This document shows positions 8,695 to 17,629 of a stretch of DNA of 64,000 nucleotides, one piece after another. The translations under genes and the position numbers were made by a program. This DNA is from CAIWHR01 sp963741355 (lineage in GTDB: Bacteria > Pseudomonadota > Gammaproteobacteria > Burkholderiales > Casimicrobiaceae). Below the pieces are notes generated by a model. The model was not told the DNA's origin. It searched no databases and saw only the letters and a program-made list of their open reading frames with translations. Location of the stretch: NCBI GenBank assembly GCA_963741355.1, contig CAVUIG010000012.1, positions 23,349 to 87,348 on the forward strand. Direction: 5' to 3'. Every line of letters begins with the position of its first letter. The first letter of the stretch is position 1.

Positions 8695-9786
8695 ATGACC
8701 ATGCCGACCTTCACGACAGCCTTCACGCGCGCTCGTCCGGATTCCGCGGACGGGTTCCGGCGTGCGCGGCGCATGGTGGGCCGCGGGCTCGCCATCGCGC
8801 TCGCGTTGTCGCTGCTCGTGCATCTCGGCTTCACCCTCTGGCCCGTGCAGAGGACCCCCGATGCCGAATCGGCCCCGCTGACCGCGACGATCACCGAGCT
8901 GCCGCCACCGCCCGTGGCCGTCGCGACGGCGACACCGAAGCCCCGCGCGAAGGCGAAGCGCGCGCCGGTCGCGTCGCCTGCCGAGCCCGTCGCCGATGTA
9001 GCGCCGGAGCAGCCCATCGCAGCGCCCCTCATCGAGCCGACACCCGATGCGCTCGCGATGGGGCCGGAATTGCCGGCCGTGCCCGTCGAGACGGCTGCCG
9101 CCGAACCGCCCGCCGTCACTTCACCGCCGTCGCCCGACGTCCTGCCGCCGCGCGTCGACCTCGTCTACAAGGGCTATCTCGGCACCAACGGCTTCGAGAT
9201 CGGCGTTGCGACCTACCGCTTCGAGCACGACGCCAACGAATACCGGATCACGACGATCGGCGAGCTTCGCGGGCTGCTCGCGCTCTTCTTCCCCGGCCAG
9301 GCCAAGCTCGAAAGCAGCGGGACCATCTCGGCGGCCGGATTGCAGCCGCACGAATTCTCGCTGGAGCGCGGCAGCAGGGACCGCCGCGAGGTCGCGCAAT
9401 TCGACTGGGAGACGGGCATCGTCTCGCTGTTCGAGCAGAAGACCGCCGTGCTGGAGATTCCGACGTTCGACGCGCTGTCGATCATGTGGCAATACTATTT
9501 CTCGCCCCCGGTCGCCGACGAGGTGACGTTCAGCCTCGCGACGACCCGCAAGGTCAATCGCTACACGGTGACGCGCGAGGGGCATGAGACGATCCGCTGG
9601 GGCCACGGCGAGATCGACACAGTCCGCTGGCACCACCGCAGCGACGACGGCAGGATCGAGGGCTACGCGTGGCTCGCGCCGTCGATGCACTTCATTCCGA
9701 TCAAGATGCGCTACATCGGCCCCCGCGCGACCGTCGAGGGCCTGCTCGATTCGATCCGCGTCGACGAACCGCTCGCGCGGCGATGA
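8695..9786 (+). CDS. DUF3108 domain protein with TonB-like N-terminus
   Basis: A 363-residue protein. Residues about 30-45 form a single membrane segment (GLAIALALSLLVHLGFTLW), followed by a Pro/Ala/Glu-rich linker (about 60-150), giving a TonB-like layout. The C-terminal half (about 155-360) is a beta-rich DUF3108 region beginning VDLVYKGYLGTNGFEIGVA, typical of envelope proteins of unknown function. It is translationally linked to the next gene (ATGA overlap at 9783). Position after purN is common in betaproteobacteria. A periplasmic lipid- or ligand-binding role is an inference. Confidence 0.8.
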   Translation: MTMPTFTTAFTRARPDSADGFRRARRMVGRGLAIALALSLLVHLGFTLWPVQRTPDAESAPLTATITELPPPPVAVATATPKPRAKAKRAPVASPAEPVADVAPEQPIAAPLIEPTPDALAMGPELPAVPVETAAAEPPAVTSPPSPDVLPPRVDLVYKGYLGTNGFEIGVATYRFEHDANEYRITTIGELRGLLALFFPGQAKLESSGTISAAGLQPHEFSLERGSRDRREVAQFDWETGIVSLFEQKTAVLEIPTFDALSIMWQYYFSPPVADEVTFSLATTRKVNRYTVTREGHETIRWGHGEIDTVRWHHRSDDGRIEGYAWLAPSMHFIPIKMRYIGPRATVEGLLDSIRVDEPLARR

Positions 9787-11039
9787 CGCTTCGCGCGAAC
9801 CAGCTCGCGGGCCTCGCGGCGGCGATCGCGGAGGTGCGTCCGCTCACCGCGCCGGCCGATGTGATGCTGCACCGGTTCTTCCGCGCGCGCCACGCCATCG
9901 GAAAGATGGACCGCGCGCTCATCGCCGACGGTGTCTACGCGTACCTGCGCCGCAAGCGCTCGCTCGAGGCGCAGGCCGCCGCAACCGACCCCCATCATCT
10001 GGCGCTTGCAGTCGCCGTGCGCGAGCTCGGCCACAGCATCCGCGAGCTCGGCGCGGTCGTCAGCGCCGCCGATGCGCAATGGCTCGCCGAGTTCAAGTCG
10101 CGCGGCGCCGTGGAGATGGATCCTGCCGTCGCCGCCGATCTGCCGGACTGGCTCTGGACGCGGCTGGGCGACGCGCTCGGCGAATCGGAGCGCGCGGCGC
10201 TCGCGCGCGCCTGGCAGGCGCCGGCGCCGCTCGACCTTCGCGCGAACACGATGAAGACCACGCGCGACGCGGCGCGTGCCGCGCTCGCCGCGTCCGGCAT
10301 CGACGCCACGCCCACGCCGTATTCGCCGCTCGGTCTGCGCATCGCCGCGCGCACGGCGCTCGCGCAGCATCCGCTGTTCGCCGACGGCTCGCTCGAAATC
10401 CAGGACGAAGGGAGCCAGCTCGTCGGATTTCTCGTCGCACCGAAGCGCACCGACATGGTCGCGGATTTCTGCGCCGGCGCCGGCGGCAAGACGCTGCTGC
10501 TGGGCGCGCTGATGCGCTCGCACGGCCGCCTCTACGCCTTCGACATCGTCGACAAGCGCCTCGCCAATCTGAAGCCGCGCCTCGCGCGCTCCGGGCTGTC
10601 GAACGTCCATCCGCAGCTCCTTTCCTCCGGCCGCGACACCAAGGTCAAGCGGCTCGCCGGCAAGCTCGACCGCGTGCTGGTCGACGCCCCCTGCACCGGA
10701 TTCGGCACGCTGCGGCGCAACCCCGATCTCAAATGGCGGCACGCCGAATCCGCAGTGGCCGAGCTCGCGAAGAAGCAGCTGGCGATCCTCGCGAACGCGG
10801 CAACGCTCGTGAAGCCCGGCGGCCGGCTCGTCTACGCGACGTGCAGCGTGCTGCCCGAGGAGAACGACGACGTCGTTGCCGCGTTTCTCGCCGCGCATCC
10901 GGATTTTGCCGAGGGCGATGCCGCCGCCGAGCTCGCCCGCGCGGGCATCGCGCTCGACACCGGAGCACGGCTGCGGCTCTTCCCGCACCGGCACGCGTGC
11001 GACGGATTCTTCGCGGCGATCCTCGAGCGGCGCGCATGA
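9783..11039 (+). CDS. RsmB/NOP-family RNA (cytosine-5) methyltransferase
   Basis: A 418-residue SAM-dependent methyltransferase. A helical N-terminal domain is followed by the Rossmann fold with motif I DFCAGAGGKTLLLGALM (about residue 227), motif IV VDAPCTGFGTLRRNPDLKW carrying the first catalytic Cys, and motif VI YATCSVLPEEND with the second catalytic Cys. The two cysteines define the m5C class. The start at 9783 (ATGA overlap with the upstream stop) is chosen over an in-frame start at 9669, which would overlap the DUF3108 gene. The target rRNA or tRNA position cannot be assigned. Confidence 0.9.
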   Translation: MTLRANQLAGLAAAIAEVRPLTAPADVMLHRFFRARHAIGKMDRALIADGVYAYLRRKRSLEAQAAATDPHHLALAVAVRELGHSIRELGAVVSAADAQWLAEFKSRGAVEMDPAVAADLPDWLWTRLGDALGESERAALARAWQAPAPLDLRANTMKTTRDAARAALAASGIDATPTPYSPLGLRIAARTALAQHPLFADGSLEIQDEGSQLVGFLVAPKRTDMVADFCAGAGGKTLLLGALMRSHGRLYAFDIVDKRLANLKPRLARSGLSNVHPQLLSSGRDTKVKRLAGKLDRVLVDAPCTGFGTLRRNPDLKWRHAESAVAELAKKQLAILANAATLVKPGGRLVYATCSVLPEENDDVVAAFLAAHPDFAEGDAAAELARAGIALDTGARLRLFPHRHACDGFFAAILERRA

Positions 11040-11635
11040 CCGGCCGCGCAGCCGCCACATTCGCGCTTGCGGCGTGCGTGCTTGCGGCGGGGGCCGGCGG
11101 TGCGGCACTCGCGAAGGAATTTCCCGGCACGGGCACCGTCGAGCTCGCGTTCACCCCGGGCGACCCGATCGATGCCAAGCTCGTCGCCGAGATTTCCTCT
11201 GCCGAGCGCGAAATTCTGGTACTGGCATTCGCGTTCACGCAACCGAAGCTCGCCCGCGCGCTGATGGCGGCGCGCGAGCGCGGCGTCGCCGTCGAGCTCG
11301 TCGCCGACCGGGAGCAGGCGCTCGAGGTCGCGCAGAGCGCCGTCCCCTCGCTGGCGCGCAACGGCGTCGCAGTGTGGCTCGACGCCAACTTCGCGAACGC
11401 CCACAACAAGGTGATCGTCATCGACGCCGACCTCCCGCGTGCGACGACGATCACGGGCAGCTACAACTTCACGATCGCGGCGCAATCGCGCAACGCGGAG
11501 AACGTCGTGATCTTCCGCGAAAATCCGGGTGTCGCGCTCGACTATCGCAGGTATTTCCGCCGGCTGCAGTCGCGGGCGCAGCGCTGGACCGGCGACCTGC
11601 CACCGGCGCTGCAGCGCTCGCCGCGCAAGCGGTGA
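11036..11635 (+). CDS. Exported phospholipase D-family nuclease (Nuc-like)
   Basis: A 199-residue protein with a signal peptide (MTGRAAATFALAACVLAAGAGGAALA). It has one HKD catalytic motif, HNKVIVID at about residues 123-130, followed by TGSYNFT and a conserved N-AEN. Single-HKD proteins of about 200 residues, such as the Nuc endonuclease, dimerise to form one active site. It is probably a periplasmic or secreted nuclease or phosphodiesterase. The ATG overlaps the stop of the methyltransferase (ATGA), so the chain from 8695 is one operon. Confidence 0.85.
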   Translation: MTGRAAATFALAACVLAAGAGGAALAKEFPGTGTVELAFTPGDPIDAKLVAEISSAEREILVLAFAFTQPKLARALMAARERGVAVELVADREQALEVAQSAVPSLARNGVAVWLDANFANAHNKVIVIDADLPRATTITGSYNFTIAAQSRNAENVVIFRENPGVALDYRRYFRRLQSRAQRWTGDLPPALQRSPRKR

Positions 11636-11706
11636 AGCGCGCCGCGCGACGGCGCTCGGCGTGCTCGATCGGGCAGCCGAACGTCGATTTCCGGTAGACT
11701 GCCGCC

Positions 11707-13080
11707 GTGCTCGAACCCATCGACTACAGCCGGATCGAGACCGCGCTCTCGGGCCGGGCGGGCTGGATCGAGCTCGCCGTCGTCGCGCTGTGTTTCGCCG
11801 CGGGCTGGCTCGCCGATCGCCGGATGCGCTGGAGTCCGACGACGCCGACCGAAGCGATTCGCGTCGGCGCGGGCGGCGTCAATCGCCTCATCTTCCCGCT
11901 CGTCACGCTTGCCCTGCTGCTGACAGCACGCTTCGCGCTCAAGCATTTCCAGGCGCCGTTCTTCCTCTCGCTCGCGATTCCGCTCGTCGTCGCGCTCGCG
12001 CTGATCCGCCTCTTCGTCTACGCCGTGCGCGGCGTGTTCGGGTCGCCGCCCTGGCTCAAGACGTCGGAGCGCGCCATCTCGTTCACGATCTGGGGTGTCC
12101 TGATACTGCGCTACGTGGGACTTCTGCCGCAGATCCTCGACGAGCTGGAGGCAATCGAGATTCCGCTCGGCAAGCACGGCATCTCGCTGCTGGCGATCGG
12201 CACAGGTGTGCTGGTAATCATGCTCACGGTGACGGTGTCGCTGTGGCTGTCCAGCCTGATCGAGCGCCGCCTGCTGCGGGGAGGCGGCGGCCTCGACAGC
12301 AACCTGCGCGTCGTGATGGCGAAGGCCGTCCGCGCGCTTCTGCTCGTCTTCGCGGTGCTGATCGCGCTGCAGGCCGTCGGCATCGACCTCACGCTGCTGT
12401 CGGTGTTCGGCGGCGCGCTCGGCGTCGGGATCGGGCTCGGCCTGCAGAAGCTCGCCAGCAATTACATCGCCGGATTCACGATACTGATCGACCGCTCGAT
12501 CCGGCTGGGCGACATGATCACCGTGGACGCGCGGCAAGGCGTCGTCACGCGGGTGACGTCGCGCTACGTCGTCGTGCGCAGCCTCGACGGCGTCGAGGCG
12601 ATCGTGCCGAACGAGACGCTCGTCACGACGACCGTTCTCAACCACTCGTACACGAGCCGCGACGTGCGCCTCGGCCTGCCCGTCCAGGTCGCCTACGAGA
12701 GCGATCTCGACCTCGCGCTGCAGCTGCTCGAGCAAGCCGCCCTCGCGCATCCGCGCGTGATGAAGTCGCCGAATCCGCCAATGGCATTCGTCGTGCGCTT
12801 CGCGGACAGCGGGATCGAGCTCGAGCTCGGCGTCTGGATCCTCGACCCCGAGAACGGTCAGCTCAACCTGCGCAGCGACCTCAACCGGGCGATTTTCCGT
12901 GCCTTCGCCGAGCACGGCATACGAATTCCGTATCCGCAGCGCGAGCTGCGGATACAGGACGCGAGCGGCCTCGCGGCATCCGTCGGCGCCGTCGGCGTGG
13001 GGCCCGGCGGACGCGAAGCCGGGCTGAACGGCCCGTCTGGCGGAGGCCGCAGCCCAAGTTATTGCTTTATAACGACTTAA
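11707..13080 (+). CDS. MscS-family mechanosensitive ion channel
   Basis: A 457-residue inner-membrane protein with about five hydrophobic segments before the MscS core. The pore-lining helix is GALGVGIGLGLQKLASNYIAGF (Gly/Ala-rich TM3), followed by the beta domain ILIDRSIRLGDMITV and VPNETLVTTTVLNHSY typical of the cytoplasmic vestibule. It opens under membrane tension to release solutes. The start is a GTG at 11707; no better ATG precedes the first membrane segment. The last 20 residues are Gly-rich and unconserved. Confidence 0.88.
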   Translation: MLEPIDYSRIETALSGRAGWIELAVVALCFAAGWLADRRMRWSPTTPTEAIRVGAGGVNRLIFPLVTLALLLTARFALKHFQAPFFLSLAIPLVVALALIRLFVYAVRGVFGSPPWLKTSERAISFTIWGVLILRYVGLLPQILDELEAIEIPLGKHGISLLAIGTGVLVIMLTVTVSLWLSSLIERRLLRGGGGLDSNLRVVMAKAVRALLLVFAVLIALQAVGIDLTLLSVFGGALGVGIGLGLQKLASNYIAGFTILIDRSIRLGDMITVDARQGVVTRVTSRYVVVRSLDGVEAIVPNETLVTTTVLNHSYTSRDVRLGLPVQVAYESDLDLALQLLEQAALAHPRVMKSPNPPMAFVVRFADSGIELELGVWILDPENGQLNLRSDLNRAIFRAFAEHGIRIPYPQRELRIQDASGLAASVGAVGVGPGGREAGLNGPSGGGRSPSYCFITT

Positions 13081-13120
13081 TAATAGATCTACGGACGAGA
13101 CGGCGCCGCGCCTGTTGCTG

Positions 13121-13126
13121 TATAAT
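13121..13126 (+). promoter_or_regulatory. Probable -10 element of the desaturase promoter
   Basis: A perfect TATAAT lies 51 bp before the desaturase start codon in the 96-bp gap after the MscS gene. A matching -35 at the right spacing is weak, so this is only a candidate. Confidence 0.45.
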
Positions 13127-13176
13127 CGCGCGATTCTCACAGCCGACCCGGCTCACCCCCCGGTCCCCAATTCTCA

Positions 13177-14388
13177 ATGTCGTTCGATTTCCTTTCCTTT
13201 GTCGCGCATGGCCTGCTGCCGCTGCCGTGGTGGGGCTACATCATCGTCATGCTCGCGCTCACGCACGTGACGATCGCCGGCGTCACGATCTACCTGCACC
13301 GCCACTCGGCGCATCGTGCGCTCGACCTCCATCCGGCGGTCAGCCACTTCTTCCGGTTCTGGCTCTGGCTCACCACCGGCATGGTGACGAAGGAGTGGAC
13401 GGCAATCCATCGCAAGCACCACGCCAAGGTCGAGACGGTGGACGACCCGCACAGCCCGCAGACGCGCGGCATCAAGACGGTGCTGCTGGAAGGCTCCGAG
13501 CTCTATCGCGCCGAGGCGAAGAACGCCGACACGATGGAGCGCTATGGCAAGGGCACACCCGACGACTGGATCGAGCGCAATGTCTACACGCGCCATTCCT
13601 GGGAAGGCGTCGGCCTGATGATGATCATCAACTTCATGCTGTTCGGCGCGGCGGGTATCGCGATCTGGGCCGCGCAGATGATCTGGATTCCGATCTTCGC
13701 CGCCGGCGTCATCAATGGCATCGGCCATTGGTGGGGCTATCGCAACTTCGCCACCAGCGACGCCTCGGCCAACATCATTCCGTTCGGCATCCTGATCGGC
13801 GGCGAGGAGCTGCACAACAATCATCACGCGTTCGGCTCGTCGGCGAAGCTCTCGGCGCGCTGGTACGAATTCGACCTGGGCTGGGCGTACATCCGCGGGC
13901 TCGAGTTCCTCGGCCTCGCGACCGTCCGGAAGCTCGCGCCGAAGCTCAAGGTCGAGGCGACGATCAAGCCGGTGCCCGATCGTGAGACGCTCGAGGCGGT
14001 CATCACGCACCGATACATCGTGATGAAGACCTACGCGCGGACCCTGAAGCAGACCTGCGCCACTGAGCTCGCGGCGCTGCGCGAGCGCGTGGGCCGGGCC
14101 GAGCTCGCCAACGTTCCGAGCATGCGGCGCCTGAAGAAATGGCTGTCCGGCGACACGGTGAGCCCGCTGCCCGAGCGCGAGCAGGTCACGCTGTCGAAGG
14201 CCATGGAGAACAGCAAGGCGCTGGCGACGATCTATGCGATGCGCCAGGAATTGAATGCATTGTGGGAGCGCTCCACCGATTCGAGCGAGCAGCTGCTTGC
14301 CCGCCTGCAGGACTGGTGCCGGCGCGCCGAATCGTCGGGCATCGCGCCGCTGGCGCAATTCTCGCTGCAGCTCAAGCGCTACGCGTAA
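13177..14388 (+). CDS. Membrane acyl (acyl-CoA/phospholipid) desaturase
   Basis: A 403-residue diiron membrane enzyme with the three histidine boxes HRHSAH (about residue 42), HRKHH (about 80) and HNNHH (about 215), separated by hydrophobic segments. This is the delta-9 desaturase pattern that introduces a cis double bond into a saturated acyl chain. A C-terminal helical extension of about 120 residues past the last box is longer than in minimal desaturases and resembles tails seen in betaproteobacterial relatives. A terminator follows. Confidence 0.9.
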   Translation: MSFDFLSFVAHGLLPLPWWGYIIVMLALTHVTIAGVTIYLHRHSAHRALDLHPAVSHFFRFWLWLTTGMVTKEWTAIHRKHHAKVETVDDPHSPQTRGIKTVLLEGSELYRAEAKNADTMERYGKGTPDDWIERNVYTRHSWEGVGLMMIINFMLFGAAGIAIWAAQMIWIPIFAAGVINGIGHWWGYRNFATSDASANIIPFGILIGGEELHNNHHAFGSSAKLSARWYEFDLGWAYIRGLEFLGLATVRKLAPKLKVEATIKPVPDRETLEAVITHRYIVMKTYARTLKQTCATELAALRERVGRAELANVPSMRRLKKWLSGDTVSPLPEREQVTLSKAMENSKALATIYAMRQELNALWERSTDSSEQLLARLQDWCRRAESSGIAPLAQFSLQLKRYA

Positions 14389-14413
14389 TTCCGGATTCGA
14401 CCGAACGAATGCA

Positions 14414-14439
14414 AAAGGCCCGCATCCGCGGGCCTTTTT
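14414..14439. terminator. Bidirectional terminator between the desaturase gene and rpmG
   Basis: The inverted repeat AAAAGGCCCGC/GCGGGCCTTTTT with a 4-base loop has a T-run on either strand. It can end the plus-strand desaturase transcript and the minus-strand rpmB-rpmG transcript. Confidence 0.85.
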
Positions 14440-14497
14440 GCTGGCGGCGATCGGTCCCGATCGCGCGTCGACGGCCTCGAGGCCGCCGCAAGCCGGA

Positions 14498-14653
14498 TTA
14501 CTTGAGCTTCGTTTCCTTGTACATCACGTGCTTGCGGGCGACGGGATCGAACTTCTTGATCTCCATCTTCTCCGGCATCAGCTTCTTGTTCTTCGACGTC
14601 GTGTAGAAGTGGCCGGTGCCGGCCGACGACTCGAGCTTGATCTTTTCGCGCAT
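14498..14653 (-). CDS. rpmG: 50S ribosomal protein L33
   Basis: A 51-residue basic protein starting MREKIKLESSAGTGHFYTT and ending HVMYKETKLK, the standard L33 pattern of proteobacteria without the zinc-binding cysteines (the C-minus form). It is a component of the large ribosomal subunit near the E site. It follows rpmB by 58 bp on the same strand, the usual rpmB-rpmG pair. It has a GGAG-type ribosome-binding site. Confidence 0.95.
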   Translation of the reverse strand: MREKIKLESSAGTGHFYTTSKNKKLMPEKMEIKKFDPVARKHVMYKETKLK

Positions 14654-14711
14654 GGGGGAGTTCCTTCGCTGGGGTTCGTGCGGCTGCGGCGGTCGATTCG
14701 GCGCGAGCCGG

Positions 14712-14948
14712 TCAGACGTGCTGGCCGTTGGCGCGCAGTTCGGCGAGGACGACTTCGATGCCCTTCTTGTCGATCGTGCGCAGGCCAGCGTTGGTCAGCC
14801 GCAGGCTGATCCAGCGGTTCTCGCCTTCGACCCAGAACCGGCGACGCTGCAGGTTGGGCAGGAAGCGGCGCTTGGTCTTGTTGTTCGCGTGCGAAACGTT
14901 GTTGCCCACCATCGGGGCCTTACCGGTCACTTGACAGACTCGAGCCAT
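14712..14948 (-). CDS. rpmB: 50S ribosomal protein L28
   Basis: A 78-residue protein, exactly the usual L28 length, starting MARVCQVTGKAPMVGNNVSH and containing KTKRRFLPNLQRRRFWVE. The ATG at 14948 has AAGGAG upstream; an in-frame ATG 33 codons earlier has no family support. It is a large-subunit assembly protein cotranscribed with rpmG from the promoter just upstream. Confidence 0.97.
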   Translation of the reverse strand: MARVCQVTGKAPMVGNNVSHANNKTKRRFLPNLQRRRFWVEGENRWISLRLTNAGLRTIDKKGIEVVLAELRANGQHV

Positions 14949-14994
14949 CGCTCGCTCCTTGTGTATAGCGGGTGGTACTTGTGCAAAGCCGCGT

Positions 14995-15023
14995 ATTTTA
15001 ACGCGACTTCCTTCCGGAATCAA
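14995..15023 (-). promoter_or_regulatory. Sigma-70 promoter of rpmB-rpmG
   Basis: On the minus strand TTGATT (-35) and TAAAAT (-10) are separated by exactly 17 bp, with the -10 ending 46 bp before the rpmB start. Element quality, spacing and position all fit a constitutive ribosomal-protein promoter. Confidence 0.75.
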
Positions 15024-15095
15024 GCTCTTGCGTGGGCCGCCGCTCAAGTGCCCGGCAGGGTGGCAAGACGGCGCGGACCGGCGTCTCCGACAGCG

Positions 15096-15770
15096 TCACA
15101 GGAGCCCGCGCTCCGCGAACGAGGTGAGCTGCCCTCCCGCGACGACGAAGTGATCGAGCGTGCGGATGTCCACCAGCGCCAGCGCCTGCTTGAGCGCCTG
15201 CGTCAGGAGCTCGTCCGCGCGGCTCGGCTCGGCGACGCCGGACGGATGGTTGTGCGCGAAGATCATCGCCGCGGCGTTGTGCGCCAGCGCGGCCTTGACG
15301 ACTTCGCGCGGATACACGCTCGTCTGCGCGAGCGTGCCGCGGAAGAGCTCCTCGGATGCCAGCACCCGGTTCTGGCTGTCGAGAAACAGCCCGACGAAGA
15401 CTTCGCAGGGGCGCGAGGCGAGCGTGAGTCGAAGGTAGTCACGGACCGCCTGCGGCGAGGCCAGAGCATCGCGTTCGCGCGCCTGCTCGGTCAGCGAGCG
15501 GCGCACGAGCTCCGCCGCCGCCGCGAATGTCGCCGAGCGCGCCGGGCCGAAGCCCGGCACCGCCGCGACGGCCGCCACCGGAGCCGCGCACAGCGCGGCG
15601 ACGCCGCCGAAGCGCATCAGCAGGTCGCGCGCGAGGTCGACGGCGTCGCGCCCCGGCGCGCCGGTGCGCACGAGCAGCGCGACGAGCTCGGCGTCCGACA
15701 GCGCCGCCGCGCCCTTTGCCAGCAGGCGCTCCCGCGGCCGATCCTGACATGGCCAATCGCGCAATCGCAT
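15096..15770 (-). CDS. radC: JAB-domain protein RadC
   Basis: A 224-residue protein. An N-terminal helix-hairpin-helix region (VPGFGPARSATFAA) is followed by the RadC JAB domain with the zinc-protease-like motif HNHPSG and Asp nine residues later (HNHPSGVAEPSRAD). RadC was named for repair, but its biochemical role remains unsettled. The start at 15770 gives the typical MRLRDWP opening. It is divergent from coaBC with a 91-bp shared upstream region, the usual arrangement in proteobacteria. Confidence 0.92.
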   Translation of the reverse strand: MRLRDWPCQDRPRERLLAKGAAALSDAELVALLVRTGAPGRDAVDLARDLLMRFGGVAALCAAPVAAVAAVPGFGPARSATFAAAAELVRRSLTEQARERDALASPQAVRDYLRLTLASRPCEVFVGLFLDSQNRVLASEELFRGTLAQTSVYPREVVKAALAHNAAAMIFAHNHPSGVAEPSRADELLTQALKQALALVDIRTLDHFVVAGGQLTSFAERGLL

Positions 15771-15861
15771 TGCGTTCCCCTCGCCGGCACGCTTCCCGGC
15801 ACGATCCATGCATGCGGGGCAGTGTAAACTTCGCCCAACTCGCAACACATCGGCAGGAAGG

Positions 15862-17097
15862 ATGACCGTCACGACTGCAAAGCCGCTTTCCCGCGTGGTC
15901 GTCGGGCTGACCGGCGGCATCGCCGCGTACAAGACCGCCGAGCTCGTGCGCCTGTTCGTGAAGGAAGGCATCGCCGTGAACGTCGTGATGACGTCCGGCG
16001 CCTGCCAGTTCATCACGCCGATGACGCTGCAGGCGCTGTCCGGGCATCCGGTGCTGACCGACCTCTGGGCATCGGGCGCCGCCAACGGGATGGGCCACAT
16101 CGATCTGTCGCGCGGCGCCGATGCGATCGTCGTCGCGCCCGCGTCGGCGAATTTCATCGCCAAGGTCGCGCACGGCCTTGCCGACGATCTCCTGTCCACG
16201 CTGACGCTCGCGCGCGAATGCCCGCTGTTCGTGGCGCCGGCGATGAACCGCCAGATGTGGGCCAATCCGGCGACCAGGCGCAACGTCGCGCGGCTCGCCG
16301 CCGACGGCGTGACGATCCTCGGTCCCGGCGTCGGCGATCAGGCGTGCGGCGAGACCGGCGAAGGCCGGATGCAGGAGCCCGAGGAAATCTTCGCGGCGAT
16401 CGTCGCGTGGGCGCAGCCGAAGCTCCTCGTCGGCAAGCGCGTGGTCGTCACCGCCGGCCCGACCTTCGAGGCGATCGACCCCGTGCGCGGCATCACGAAC
16501 ACGAGCTCCGGCAAGATGGGCTACGCGTTCGCGCAGGCCGCGGCCGAGGCAGGCGCCAGCGTAACGCTCGTCAGCGGGCCGACGGCCCTGACGGCGCCGG
16601 CCGGCGTCACGCGCATCGCCGTCACCAGTGCCGCCGAAATGGCGGCCGCCGTCGACAAGCGGATCGGCGACGCCGACGTGTTCGTCGCGGTCGCCGCCGT
16701 CGCCGATTACGCGCCCCGCATGAGCGCCTCGAAAAAATTGAAGAAGAAGGATTCCCCGCTGTCGATCTCGCTCGTCCCTACGGTCGACATCCTCGCCACC
16801 GTGGCGGCGCGCCGCAATGCGCCCTACTGCGTCGGATTCGCCGCCGAGAGCCACGACGTCGAGCGCAACGCCGAGGAAAAGCGCCTGCGCAAGAAGGTGC
16901 CGCTGATCGTCGCCAACCGGGCGCAGGACGCGTTCGGCCGCGACGACAACGAAGTCGTCCTCCGTGACGCGCAGGGGCGGCACCCGCTGCCGCGCATGGA
17001 CAAGCTCATGCTCGCGCGTCGACTGGTCGCCGAAATCGCGCGCCGTCTGCCGGGCGGGGCCGCAGCCGGCCGGCGAGCCCGGCGGGTGCCGAAATGA
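15862..17097 (+). CDS. coaBC: Bifunctional phosphopantothenoylcysteine decarboxylase/synthetase
   Basis: A 411-residue two-domain enzyme of coenzyme A synthesis. The CoaC flavodoxin-like domain (about 1-190) has GGIAAYKTAELVR, the catalytic His region GHIDLSRGAD and PAMNRQMWANPA. The CoaB domain (about 195-400) has VTAGPTFEAIDPVRGITN and the SSGKMGYA nucleotide loop, plus KLKKKD near the active site. The ATG at 15862 has a GGCAGGAAGG ribosome-binding site. Its stop overlaps the start of dut (ATGA), a conserved pairing. Confidence 0.96.
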   Translation: MTVTTAKPLSRVVVGLTGGIAAYKTAELVRLFVKEGIAVNVVMTSGACQFITPMTLQALSGHPVLTDLWASGAANGMGHIDLSRGADAIVVAPASANFIAKVAHGLADDLLSTLTLARECPLFVAPAMNRQMWANPATRRNVARLAADGVTILGPGVGDQACGETGEGRMQEPEEIFAAIVAWAQPKLLVGKRVVVTAGPTFEAIDPVRGITNTSSGKMGYAFAQAAAEAGASVTLVSGPTALTAPAGVTRIAVTSAAEMAAAVDKRIGDADVFVAVAAVADYAPRMSASKKLKKKDSPLSISLVPTVDILATVAARRNAPYCVGFAAESHDVERNAEEKRLRKKVPLIVANRAQDAFGRDDNEVVLRDAQGRHPLPRMDKLMLARRLVAEIARRLPGGAAAGRRARRVPK

Positions 17098-17556
17098 CCG
17101 CCGCCCCGGCGCGGATCGCGCTCAAGGTGCTGGACGAGCGCATCCGCGAGAGCCTTCCGGCGTACGCAACGCAGGGATCCGCGGGAATGGACCTCCGCGC
17201 ATGCATCGACGCGCCGCTGACGCTCGCGCCGGGACAGGTCGAGCTCGTGCCGACCGGCGTCTCGCTGCACATCGCCGACGCGTCGCTCGCTGCGATCATC
17301 CTTCCGCGATCGGGTCTCGGCCACAAGCACGGGATCGTGCTCGGCAACCTCGTCGGCCTCATCGATTCCGATTATCAGGGACCGCTGATGGTGAGCTGCT
17401 GGAACCGCGGCAGCTATCACTACGCTTTGCAGCCGATGGAGCGACTCGCGCAGCTCGTCATCGTTCCCGTCGTCAGGGCGGCAGTTCGACGTCGTCGACG
17501 ACTTCGCCGAATCGGAGCGCGGCAGCGGCGGATTCGGCAGCAGCGGCAGTCGATAG
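17094..17556 (+). CDS. dut: dUTP diphosphatase (one frameshift)
   Basis: About 153 residues when corrected. It hydrolyses dUTP to dUMP, keeping uracil out of DNA. Trimeric dUTPase motifs are present: GSAGMDLRA (I), PRSGLGHKHGIVLGN (II/III), IDSDYQGPL (III), and RLAQLVIVPV (IV). Near position 17480 one extra G in GGCGGC shifts the frame; removing it gives QFDVVDDF and then the Gly/Ser-rich motif V GSGGFGSSG with a stop at 17556. As written the frame runs on without motif V. The conserved continuation points to a sequence error. Confidence 0.93.
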
Positions 17557-17629
17557 GCCGTTTGCGCCGCAGACCATGGTCCAATTCCAAATTTGCGCTC
17601 AGGCGATGGGCCGAGACTCCACCTAAACC

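Noticed and set aside
11542..13140. A 532-codon minus frame opposite the MscS gene
   Set aside because: Composition is dominated by Arg, Asp, Glu and Gln repeats typical of antisense frames in GC-rich DNA; the plus strand has clear MscS motifs.
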